Notes under the pieces: generated by a model
Databases searched by the model: none
What the model was told of the DNA's origin: nothing
What the model saw: only the letters and a program-made list of their open reading frames with translations
Part shown: positions 25,536 to 32,207 of the stretch, one piece after another
Position numbering within the stretch: position 1 is the stretch's first letter
Layout: every line of letters begins with the position of its first letter
Assembly (NCBI GenBank): GCA_003567205.1
Contig: PXAA01000032.1
Span: 1-32,207 of the forward strand
DNA: 32,207 nucleotides
Direction of reading: 5' to 3'
DNA from: Bacteroidales bacterium
Lineage (GTDB): Bacteria > Bacteroidota > Bacteroidia > Bacteroidales > UBA7960
Program-made: the position numbers and the translations under genes

Positions 25536-26093
25536 ATGGTAACAATTAGTGGTGTGGTGCTTGCCGGAGGCAAAAGCCGGCGGTTCGGCCAGGATAAAGG
25601 CCTTTATCCATTCAGGGGAAAGCCCCTGGTGATGCATGCCCTGAAAATTCTCCGGCCCCACTGCGATGAACTGCTGATCAGCACCAATAATCCGGAAGGC
25701 TTCAAGGCCTTCGGTGTGAAAACCATCAAGGATATTCACCCGGATTGTGGACCCCTGGGGGGCATCCACAGTGGACTGACCTGTGCCGGCGGGGATCTGA
25801 TCGCCCTGATTCCCTGCGACACCCCTTTTGTTCCTTCATCCTTGTACACTTTTCTTTTGCATCATATCGGCAGCCACCAGGCCATCATGCCCACCCACGG
25901 CAAATATACAGAGCCCATGTGTGCCATTTATGCAAAAAACTGCCTGGACCAGATTGAACAAGCTATGGCTGAAAAAAGATACAAGATCCTCGATGCCCTG
26001 AAAACAATTGATGCATCATTCATCAACGTAGAAACCCAGGCCTTTTTCAGACCGGATATCTTCCATAATATAAACTACAAAAAGGATCTGTGA
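25536..26093 (+). CDS. mobA: Molybdenum cofactor guanylyltransferase
   Basis: A 185-residue enzyme that joins GMP from GTP to molybdopterin to form the guanine dinucleotide cofactor used by DMSO-reductase-family enzymes. The GTP-binding motif LAGGKSRRFGQDKG is at residues 9-22, the Mg2+-binding segment is LIPCDTPFV, and the CGPLGGIHSGL motif is present; the length is typical. It closes the molybdoenzyme operon, 11 bp after the fusion gene. No other cofactor genes (moaA, moeA, mobB) are in the window, so the pathway must be completed elsewhere. Confidence 0.93.
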   Translation: MVTISGVVLAGGKSRRFGQDKGLYPFRGKPLVMHALKILRPHCDELLISTNNPEGFKAFGVKTIKDIHPDCGPLGGIHSGLTCAGGDLIALIPCDTPFVPSSLYTFLLHHIGSHQAIMPTHGKYTEPMCAIYAKNCLDQIEQAMAEKRYKILDALKTIDASFINVETQAFFRPDIFHNINYKKDL

Positions 26094-26144
26094 AAAAGCA
26101 CCCGTCAGGGCAATGCACAAACATCAGGCTGTCAGCCAGCAACT

Positions 26145-26366
26145 TCACATCCCCAGATACTTCATCAGTTCATACACCATAAATGCAGGCCACACGATCG
26201 CTTTGACGACCCCAAACACGCCGCCCCAGAACGAAACGGCGGTGGTTATGTAATAAATGACTGCCCCAATAAAACCTAAGCCGTAAACGGCATTTTGCTG
26301 GGTGTTTTTATGGATTTCACGAACAGGGCCCTTCGAGGTCTGTTGGAGGGTTGTTGTTTCTTCCAT
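26145..26366 (-). CDS. Small two-helix membrane protein, unknown function
   Basis: A 73-residue protein that fills its own space and has two hydrophobic segments (AVYGLGFIGAVIYYITTAVSFWGGVFG and VVKAIVWPAFMVYELMKYLGM) after a polar N-terminus of about 25 residues. I recognise no catalytic motif. Small proteins of this look occur in Bacteroidota, but I cannot name a function. It is last in the minus-strand run recA, S9, M15, with a 32-bp gap to the M15 gene, so it could be co-transcribed. Confidence 0.7.
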   Translation of the reverse strand: MEETTTLQQTSKGPVREIHKNTQQNAVYGLGFIGAVIYYITTAVSFWGGVFGVVKAIVWPAFMVYELMKYLGM

Positions 26367-26398
26367 CTATTATAGATTTAAAAGATAAATAATTTATA

Positions 26399-27253
26399 TC
26401 AAAAACAAGCTTGATCGATGCCCATCACATAGTGATCAATGACCTTTAACCCTTTTGCCGTTTCATCACCATCAAACCCACGAATATCACCGTATGAAAT
26501 AATTTCCTGGTAGGCATGGAGAAATTCCGAAGCAATGGGCCGGTAAGACCAATGCCATTTTTCTTCCTCATAACCGTCTTCCCGTTGTTTTCCGCGTGCC
26601 GTATAGGGCTGGCAAAAACCGAAGCTGTCGGCATGGTCCTGAAGCCAACGGTACACCCTTTTCCCCTCTCCTGATTCAAAATATGAATTCTGCAAACTGT
26701 TCAGATCAATGTCTGTGCCCCAGTGGTGGCGAGAGGTGCCGGGCATGGCGCTGAATCGGAGGATCTCAAGGGCCCTCTCCATAGGGTCGGGAATATCCGT
26801 GGCTATGACATTCCCATGCAATACCTGCAGGCCATTCCATTTATTTTCCCAAATGCGTCTCTGATGGTTGAAAGGACGGGTAGCCGATAATATGATCAGG
26901 CTGACCCCGTCATCTCTGGCAGCAGAGCGCATTTCCAGAAAAGCATGATAGGCTGCAGAACGCATATACATTCCGGAACGGCTGGCATAGGTTTCGTCAA
27001 TCAATTCGAAACCAGAGTCGTTTGCCGGATCGATATGGCCCAGGAGCATGTCTTTTGTTATATCGGGCAAAGGAATGGCATGGCCTTGTATCATATTTGT
27101 ATCTGTTTTTTGTTCGGTTTCATTTGCCGGAATATGAATCCGCCGGGCCGCACGATAGCCCCGGGAAAAAATCATCAGCAGGGCCAACAGCACCACCAGG
27201 GCGATCAGAAAGGCCCGGTGCCATGACGATACATAATTTCCTTTTCCACTCAT
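26399..27253 (-). CDS. M15-family D-alanyl-D-alanine carboxypeptidase (VanY-like)
   Basis: A 284-residue protein with an N-terminal transmembrane anchor (about residues 12-30, HRAFLIALVVLLALLMIF) and a periplasmic zinc peptidase domain. M15 motifs are in order: SATRPFNHQRRIWENKW, MPGTSRHHWGTDIDLN (His and Asp zinc ligands), FGFCQPY and EEKWHWSYRP (third ligand His after the catalytic Glu). Such enzymes remove the terminal D-Ala from peptidoglycan stems. It sits 10 bp after the S9 peptidase gene and is likely in the same transcript. Vancomycin-related function is not implied; no other van genes are present. Confidence 0.88.
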   Translation of the reverse strand: MSGKGNYVSSWHRAFLIALVVLLALLMIFSRGYRAARRIHIPANETEQKTDTNMIQGHAIPLPDITKDMLLGHIDPANDSGFELIDETYASRSGMYMRSAAYHAFLEMRSAARDDGVSLIILSATRPFNHQRRIWENKWNGLQVLHGNVIATDIPDPMERALEILRFSAMPGTSRHHWGTDIDLNSLQNSYFESGEGKRVYRWLQDHADSFGFCQPYTARGKQREDGYEEEKWHWSYRPIASEFLHAYQEIISYGDIRGFDGDETAKGLKVIDHYVMGIDQACF

Positions 27254-27263
27254 AACTCATAAC

Positions 27264-29294
27264 TCACTTCAGCCACTCATCCAGCCACCGGAAGAATTCC
27301 CGTTGCCACAAAATCCCGTTCTGGGGCTGCAGGACCCAGTGGTTCTCTTCGGGGAAAAACAACAAACGGCTGGGGATTCCCTGCAACCGGGCTACATTGA
27401 ATGCCTGCAGGCCTTCAGCATACGGAACACGATAATCTTTAGCGCCATGGATCACCAGCATCGGGGTATCCCAGCGATGCACATGCAAGTGCGGAGAAAA
27501 ATCGTAACTATGCGGACGCGGTTCTTCCCAATAACCACCGCCCAGATCATGGTTGGCAAAGAACATTTCTTCGGTGCTGGCGTACCAGCTTTCCAGGTTA
27601 AACAATCCGCAATGCGATATAAAGGCGCTGAAGCGCTTGTCGTGGTTACCAGCAAGCCAGAAGACACTGTATCCCCCATAGCTGGCGCCAACAGCACCCA
27701 AACGCCTTTCGTCCACAAAGGGCTCTATCTTCACTGCATCAATGGCACTCAGGTAATCCTTCATGTTTTGTCCGCCATAGTCCAGGCTGATCTGGTCGTT
27801 CCATTCCTGGCCAAAGGTCGGCAACCCCCTTCTGTTTGGCGCTACAACAATATAGTCGTTGGCGGCCATGATCTGGAAATTCCAGCGATAAGAGAAAAAC
27901 TGGCTGACTGCGCTCTGGGGGCCCCCGCCGCAATACAGCAGGGCCGGATATTTCTTTGAAGGATCGAAATTTGGCGGGTAAATAACCCAAACCAGCATCT
28001 CTTTGTTGTCGGTTGTGGTGACCCAGCGCTCCTCTACCCTGCCCATGCTGATCCTGTCGAAGATCTCCCGGTTGACATAACTCAATTGTATCTGGTCACC
28101 GCTTTCAATGTGGACCCGGAAAATTTCCGTGGGCATCGACATCGACATGCGTTCAGCCAGCAGGTAATCGCCTGAAACAGCCACCGACTGGTAATTGTGG
28201 TGTCCTTCTGTCAACTGTTTGATGTCTCCTGATGCAATGTCCAGGGCAAAAAGCTGGTAGGTGGCATGGACACCGCTCACAAAAAACAGCGCCCGGCTGT
28301 CGGCAGACCATGTAAAACCACTGGAACTCTGGTTAAAACCGGCCGAATAATCGCGATATTTGCCCGTAGCCAGGTCCATGACCATGATGCGGTTCTTATC
28401 CGACTCAAATCCTGGTGTGGCCATACTCTCCCAGGCCATATAATTGCCATCGGGTGAAAAGACCGGATTTTTATCATACCCTTCATTAAAGGGTGTCATG
28501 TTCTCGGTAACCCCATTTTCTGTATAATAGAAGTAAATATCGGAATTGGTGGATGTGGTCCAGTCTTTTCCGGTCTTTTTCTTTGCGGTATAGGCCAGAA
28601 ACCGGGCATCTGCGCTCCATACAATCTGTGAACTGCCCCCGAAGGGAGGCAGTGGGGAATGCCAGGTTTCGCCTTCCATAATGTCCTTGCCCTCCCCGAT
28701 TTGCTCATCATTGTAAGCAGCAATAAACACATGGCTGAACTTGCCGTCGTGCCAACGGTCCCAGTGCCTGTACATTAAATCATCTGCAATGTACGCATTG
28801 GCTTTTTGCAGGTCGGGATGCCGGTCGGTGGCAACAGGCTCCACTTTAACCCGCCTGGTATAATAAATGTGTTGCATATCGGGTGCATAGCCAAAGCCGG
28901 TGATGCCCCCTTCGATCCGGGTCAACTGCCTGATGTTTTGCCCATCAGGATCCATCTCAAAAAGTTGATTACTGCCCTCGACCGATTTCAAAAATCCGAT
29001 TCGCTGTCCATCCGGGCGCCATACTGCAGCGGATTCAGACACATCCGAATTGGTAATATTCACCGGTTCACCACCTTCTGAAGAAAGTACAAAAAGGTCG
29101 CGAACACCTTTATTTTCCTGGATATTGTAATGTGTGACCCCGAAAAGTATGGTATTACCATCGGGCGATATCCGGACATCGCCAATACGCCCGAATTCCC
29201 ATAGGGTTTCCGGTGTCATGGTCTTCGATTGTCCATTGGATGAAGCAGGAATAGTCATAAGAATCAGCGTTGTAATAATAATCAGTTTTTTCAT
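27264..29294 (-). CDS. S9-family dipeptidyl-peptidase (DPP5-like)
   Basis: A 676-residue exported serine peptidase with a signal peptide (to about residue 21, SSNGQ). Residues about 30-410 form a propeller with TolB/PD40-like repeats (ISPDGNTILFG, WRPDGQRIGFL, FSPDGNYMAWES). The C-terminal alpha/beta hydrolase has the triad Ser538 (GASYGGYS), Asp620 (GAKDYRVP) and His652 (EENHWV). Length and the GASYGGYSVF context resemble the DPP5 group, which releases dipeptides from the N-terminus. It follows recA by 35 bp and precedes the M15 gene by 10 bp. Confidence 0.92.
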   Translation of the reverse strand: MKKLIIITTLILMTIPASSNGQSKTMTPETLWEFGRIGDVRISPDGNTILFGVTHYNIQENKGVRDLFVLSSEGGEPVNITNSDVSESAAVWRPDGQRIGFLKSVEGSNQLFEMDPDGQNIRQLTRIEGGITGFGYAPDMQHIYYTRRVKVEPVATDRHPDLQKANAYIADDLMYRHWDRWHDGKFSHVFIAAYNDEQIGEGKDIMEGETWHSPLPPFGGSSQIVWSADARFLAYTAKKKTGKDWTTSTNSDIYFYYTENGVTENMTPFNEGYDKNPVFSPDGNYMAWESMATPGFESDKNRIMVMDLATGKYRDYSAGFNQSSSGFTWSADSRALFFVSGVHATYQLFALDIASGDIKQLTEGHHNYQSVAVSGDYLLAERMSMSMPTEIFRVHIESGDQIQLSYVNREIFDRISMGRVEERWVTTTDNKEMLVWVIYPPNFDPSKKYPALLYCGGGPQSAVSQFFSYRWNFQIMAANDYIVVAPNRRGLPTFGQEWNDQISLDYGGQNMKDYLSAIDAVKIEPFVDERRLGAVGASYGGYSVFWLAGNHDKRFSAFISHCGLFNLESWYASTEEMFFANHDLGGGYWEEPRPHSYDFSPHLHVHRWDTPMLVIHGAKDYRVPYAEGLQAFNVARLQGIPSRLLFFPEENHWVLQPQNGILWQREFFRWLDEWLK

Positions 29295-29329
29295 GATGAT
29301 ATTGGTTTACATTGATTGTGCATAAGGGT

Positions 29330-30370
29330 TTAAGATGATCCGGCAAGTGCCTCCTTAATTTTTTCTTCCAGTTCTTCGGCAAGTTCCACATTGTCCACCA
29401 ACAGTTCCTTTACGGCATCACGACCCTGTCCAAGCTTGGTATCACCGTAGCTGAACCATGAACCGGATTTCTTGACAATGTTATTGTCTACAGCCAGGTC
29501 AATAATTTCCCCTGTCTTCGAAATACCCTTTCCGTAAATGATGTCAAATTCAGCCTGGCGGAAAGGGGGTGCAAGTTTGTTTTTCACCACCTTGACACGG
29601 GTGCGGTTGCCCATCACTCTGTCGCCTTCTTTGATCTGTGACGAGCGCCGGATATCAATGCGCACGGAAGCATAAAATTTTAAGGCATTGCCCCCGGTGG
29701 TTGTTTCAGGATTGCCAAACATGACCCCGATCTTTTCGCGCAGCTGGTTGATAAAAATACAGCAGCAATTGGTTTTGTTGATGGTGCTGGTGAGTTTACG
29801 CAGTGCCTGCGACATCAGCCGGGCCTGTAAACCCATTTTCGAATCACCCATTTCTCCTTCGATCTCGCTCCTGGGGGTCAGGGCGGCCACGGAGTCAATT
29901 ACGATGATGTCAATGGCACCCGAACGAATCAGGTTTTCTGCAATTTCGAGGGCTTGTTCGCCATTATCGGGCTGGCTGACCAAAAGGTTTTCAATATCCA
30001 CGCCCAATTTCCCTGCATAATTGCTGTCAAATGCATTCTCTGCATCAATAAATGCCGCCACACCACCCAGTTTCTGAGCCTCTGCGATGGCATGGATGGC
30101 CAGGGGTGTCTTTCCCGATGCCTCCGGTCCGTAAATTTCCACCACACGCCCTCGCGGCAATCCCCCGGTACCCAATGCCAGGTCAAGCGTCAGTGAACCG
30201 GTGGGAATTACATCCACAGGAACTACTGCTGAATCGCCCAATTTCATGACTGTTCCTTTGCCATAAGATTTTTCGATTTTGTCCAGGGTCAATTGCAAGG
30301 CTTTCATCTTTTCCTTATTGACCGCCTTTTCTTTGTTCTGCTCTGCGCCTTGTTCTTTTTCTTTGCTCAT
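29330..30370 (-). CDS. recA: Recombinase RecA with an unusual Walker A
   Basis: A 346-residue RecA, which drives strand exchange in DNA repair and the SOS response. The core is conserved: catalytic Glu111 (DAEN), [61 protein letters not shown] and the [18 protein letters not shown] segment. Two positions depart from the norm: Walker A is [10 protein letters not shown], with Pro89 where GKTT is usual (E. coli T74), and DAEN has Asn112 in place of the common His (E. coli H97). Lys87 and Thr88 are kept. The N-terminus is a Lys/Glu-rich extension, and the acidic C-terminal tail of E. coli RecA is absent, as is normal in many phyla. It starts the run recA, S9, M15, 73-aa gene. Confidence 0.96.
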   Translation of the reverse strand: MSKEKEQGAEQNKEKAVNKEKMKALQLTLDKIEKSYGKGTVMKLGDSAVVPVDVIPTGSLTLDLALGTGGLPRGRVVEIYGPEASGKTPLAIHAIAEAQKLGGVAAFIDAENAFDSNYAGKLGVDIENLLVSQPDNGEQALEIAENLIRSGAIDIIVIDSVAALTPRSEIEGEMGDSKMGLQARLMSQALRKLTSTINKTNCCCIFINQLREKIGVMFGNPETTTGGNALKFYASVRIDIRRSSQIKEGDRVMGNRTRVKVVKNKLAPPFRQAEFDIIYGKGISKTGEIIDLAVDNNIVKKSGSWFSYGDTKLGQGRDAVKELLVDNVELAEELEEKIKEALAGSS

Positions 30371-30408
30371 GATAATATGTTTTATGTTTTAATTAATTGT
30401 ATTGTTAA

Positions 30409-30416
30409 CAAAGATA
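30409..30416 (-). promoter_or_regulatory. Candidate -7 element of recA
   Basis: The minus strand reads TATCTTTG, an exact TAnnTTTG match in a very AT-rich 72-bp gap, giving a leader of about 32 nt. I see no -33 TTTG and no LexA-box-like inverted repeat that I can defend. Confidence 0.42.
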
Positions 30417-30442
30417 ATAAATTATTTATTTTATCGATATTT

Positions 30443-31060
30443 TTAATACATATGAATCAATTTTTTTGTTTCAAAAAATGGTTCAGAAAAAACCACCGAT
30501 AAATCAAAAACCTGGTACTTGCAATCCAGTTCATCCAGTTCATTGTCAAAATCACCACCCTTCAGGTAGAGAATCCCATTGGCAAGGGTATGTCTGTGAG
30601 GTGTTTTGATTTTATCCGCTATCCAGCGGTAAAAAACCGGCAGCGATTTGACTGCCCTGCTGGTAATGAAATCAAAATGGCCATCCACATCTTCGGCCCT
30701 GATTTTCATTGTGCTGACATTATTAAGGCCCAGTTTTTGAACCACCTCTTCAACCACCATGATCTTTTTCCCGACCGAATCCACCAGCAAAAACTGTGCA
30801 TCCGGACTGCATATCGCCAGGGGGATCCCCGGAAAACCACCCCCGGTACCCACATCCAAAACAGAAGCACCCGGCCTGAAAGTGATCACTTTCAGAATCG
30901 CCATGGAGTGGAGCACATGCCTTATATAAAAATGGTCTGTGTCTTTTCGGGATATTACATTGATCTTTTGGTTCCAGTATTTGTAAAGCGGCCACAGTTG
31001 CTGCAGTTTGTCAAACTGCCATTGTGCCAGACCGGGAAAATATTTTTTTATGATTTCCAT
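30443..31060 (-). CDS. rsmG: 16S rRNA (guanine-N7) methyltransferase RsmG
   Basis: A 205-residue SAM-dependent enzyme that methylates G527 of 16S rRNA. Family features: NQKINVISRKD and HVLHSMAI at the N-terminus, SAM-binding VLDVGTGGGFPGIPLAI, the acidic loop LLVDSVGKK, and FDFITSRAVKSLPVFYRW. Length is usual for the family. The C-terminal region is AT-rich and ends in FFETKKLIHMY. It is divergent from the glucosaminidase gene and separated from recA by the recA promoter gap. Confidence 0.95.
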   Translation of the reverse strand: MEIIKKYFPGLAQWQFDKLQQLWPLYKYWNQKINVISRKDTDHFYIRHVLHSMAILKVITFRPGASVLDVGTGGGFPGIPLAICSPDAQFLLVDSVGKKIMVVEEVVQKLGLNNVSTMKIRAEDVDGHFDFITSRAVKSLPVFYRWIADKIKTPHRHTLANGILYLKGGDFDNELDELDCKYQVFDLSVVFSEPFFETKKLIHMY

Positions 31061-31082
31061 TCAACAAATGCAGGAATTGGTG

Positions 31083-31090
31083 TATTTTTG
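31083..31090 (+). promoter_or_regulatory. Candidate -7 element for the glucosaminidase gene
   Basis: TATTTTTG matches TAnnTTTG exactly, 67 bp before the ATG at 31157, giving a leader of about 60 nt. No -33 TTTG is evident. A second box on the opposite strand (31143-31150) could serve divergent rsmG with a longer leader. Confidence 0.33.
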
Positions 31091-31156
31091 AAACCCAAAA
31101 AGATCAGATAAGCCCATAAGCTCCTTAGGTATTTTTATCTATCAAAAATAGTGTTT

Positions 31157-32140
31157 ATGCATCAATTATTGAAAGGCATTTTAAAAAAGCTGTTACTTTC
31201 TTTATTTCTACTGCCTGCCACCCTGTTTGCCCAGGAAAAGATGACGCTTCCGGAATACATCGAAACCTATAAACACATTGCCATGGCAGAGATGCGTGAA
31301 TCGGGTATCCCCGCAAGCATCAAACTGGCACAGGCCATCCTGGAATCCGGTTTCGGAAACGGCGAACTGGCCGTAAATGCGAATAATCATTTTGGCATTA
31401 AGTGCCATGGCTGGCCGGGCATGACTTATTATTATGATGACGACGAACCCGGCGAATGTTTCAGAAAATATACCGATCCCCTTCAGTCTTTCCTTGACCA
31501 TTCCGAATTTTTGTCCACACGACCCTGGTATGCACCCCTGTTTGAACTTGAACCGGACGATTATGAAGCATGGGCCCACGGACTCAAAGAAGCAGGATAT
31601 GCCACCAATCCGCAATATGCCCATCAACTCATCCGGCTAATAGACGAGCACGAGCTTCACCGTTTTGACCGGAAAGCGTTTGATCCTGTTTACCTGGCCA
31701 CTGACCATCCGTACATTGGCGTGCCGGACGAAAAAGACATAACACTTGCGGAGGAAGCAGATGATCACAGGAGAATCCTAATATACAACCGCATAAAATA
31801 TGTTGTTGCCATGGATGGCGACACCCCGCGTTCCCTGGCCCGGGAACTGGACATGCGCCCCCGGCAGATCATCAATTATAATGACCTGGACGGACCGGGA
31901 CCTCTCGAAGAGGGTCAGAGGGTATATCTTCAACCCAAAAGACGCAAAGGAGGTGAAGAATACCATGCAGCCCGTAAAGGAGACAGCATGGTAGAAATTT
32001 CTCAGGAATACGGCATACGCATTGAAAACCTCTACCGCCGAAACGACATGACTTATGGTATGGAACCGGAACCTGGCCAAAAGATTTTGTTGCAGGAATA
32101 TAAGGGAACATTTTTCCAATACCTGTTTCGCCGGCCATAA
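31157..32140 (+). CDS. Glucosaminidase (GH73-type) with two LysM domains
   Basis: An exported peptidoglycan hydrolase of about 327 residues. The signal peptide ends near residue 26 (PATLFAQ). The glucosaminidase domain at about 30-170 shows PASIKLAQAILESGFGNGELAVNANNHFGIKC, with the catalytic Glu in LESGFG, then GECFRKYTDPLQSFLDHSEFL. Two LysM peptidoglycan-binding modules follow: KYVVAMDGDTPRSLARELDM (about 212-260) and EYHAARKGDSMVEISQEYGI (about 270-315). It probably cuts glycan strands during growth or division. A GTG at 31151 is also in frame; ATG at 31157 is preferred. Confidence 0.9.
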   Translation: MHQLLKGILKKLLLSLFLLPATLFAQEKMTLPEYIETYKHIAMAEMRESGIPASIKLAQAILESGFGNGELAVNANNHFGIKCHGWPGMTYYYDDDEPGECFRKYTDPLQSFLDHSEFLSTRPWYAPLFELEPDDYEAWAHGLKEAGYATNPQYAHQLIRLIDEHELHRFDRKAFDPVYLATDHPYIGVPDEKDITLAEEADDHRRILIYNRIKYVVAMDGDTPRSLARELDMRPRQIINYNDLDGPGPLEEGQRVYLQPKRRKGGEEYHAARKGDSMVEISQEYGIRIENLYRRNDMTYGMEPEPGQKILLQEYKGTFFQYLFRRP

Positions 32141-32144
32141 TCAC

Positions 32145-32207
32145 ATGAGCATAATTATAAACCATTTAAATTCAAGGGTACATGATCGAGGTCTTGATCA
32201 TTATGTC
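32145..32207 (+). other. Possible start of a further gene (open at window end)
   Basis: An ATG at 32145 opens a frame (MSIIINHLNSRVHDRGL) that runs out of the window after 21 codons. An alternative ATG at 32182 in another frame has a purine-rich AAGGG 6 bp upstream. Too short to identify, and either or neither could be used. Confidence 0.2.

Noticed and set aside
26399-27253. Vancomycin-resistance vanY
   Set aside because: M15 D,D-carboxypeptidases are general cell-wall enzymes and no vanR, vanS, vanH, vanA or vanX gene is nearby.

Overview
The window reads as chromosomal DNA of a Bacteroidota bacterium, probably anaerobic or facultative and living on peptides. Reasons: RecA, RsmG and an OmpA-type protein with Bacteroidota character; many exported peptidases of types common in that phylum; little Shine-Dalgarno signal; and several upstream regions with the phylum's -7 element (TAnnTTTG). 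I see no tRNA, rRNA, CRISPR array, insertion sequence or prophage. Genus cannot be set from this stretch.

Layout. 1-269: 3' end of an HMG-CoA reductase gene (mevalonate pathway), convergent with a two-gene minus-strand unit (TPR lipoprotein, then an M14 zinc carboxypeptidase-like protein). 3860-5102: a broken aspartase gene with an internal deletion and frame change. 5249-10283: plus-strand genes for an OmpA-family envelope protein with a long charged coiled coil, a tRNA-dihydrouridine synthase, an NhaC-type Na+/H+ antiporter and a glycosyltransferase. 10302-18115: minus-strand ftsE, an M3 peptidyl-dipeptidase lipoprotein, an NSS-family sodium symporter and a tricorn-type protease. 18253-26093: plus-strand M28 peptidase, then an 8-bp tandem repeat array filling the whole gap to a DmsABC-like molybdoenzyme operon, a three-part membrane/P-loop NTPase fusion and mobA. 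26145-30370: minus-strand run recA, S9 dipeptidyl-peptidase, M15 D,D-carboxypeptidase and a small membrane protein. 30443-31060: rsmG, divergent from a glucosaminidase/LysM protein at 31157-32140.

How the genes fit together. Six exported or envelope peptidases (M14, M3, S41 tricorn, M28, S9, M15), a Na+-coupled amino-acid-type symporter and a Na+/H+ antiporter suit growth on peptides with sodium bioenergetics. The DmsABC-like complex would take electrons from the quinone pool for an unknown S-oxide, N-oxide or related acceptor. MobA would finish its bis-MGD cofactor. The gene between them encodes a polytopic membrane region with ECF-transporter-like character joined to a THEP1-like NTPase. 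It is the least explained gene here and the best candidate for a new function, perhaps linked to molybdate or tungstate supply.
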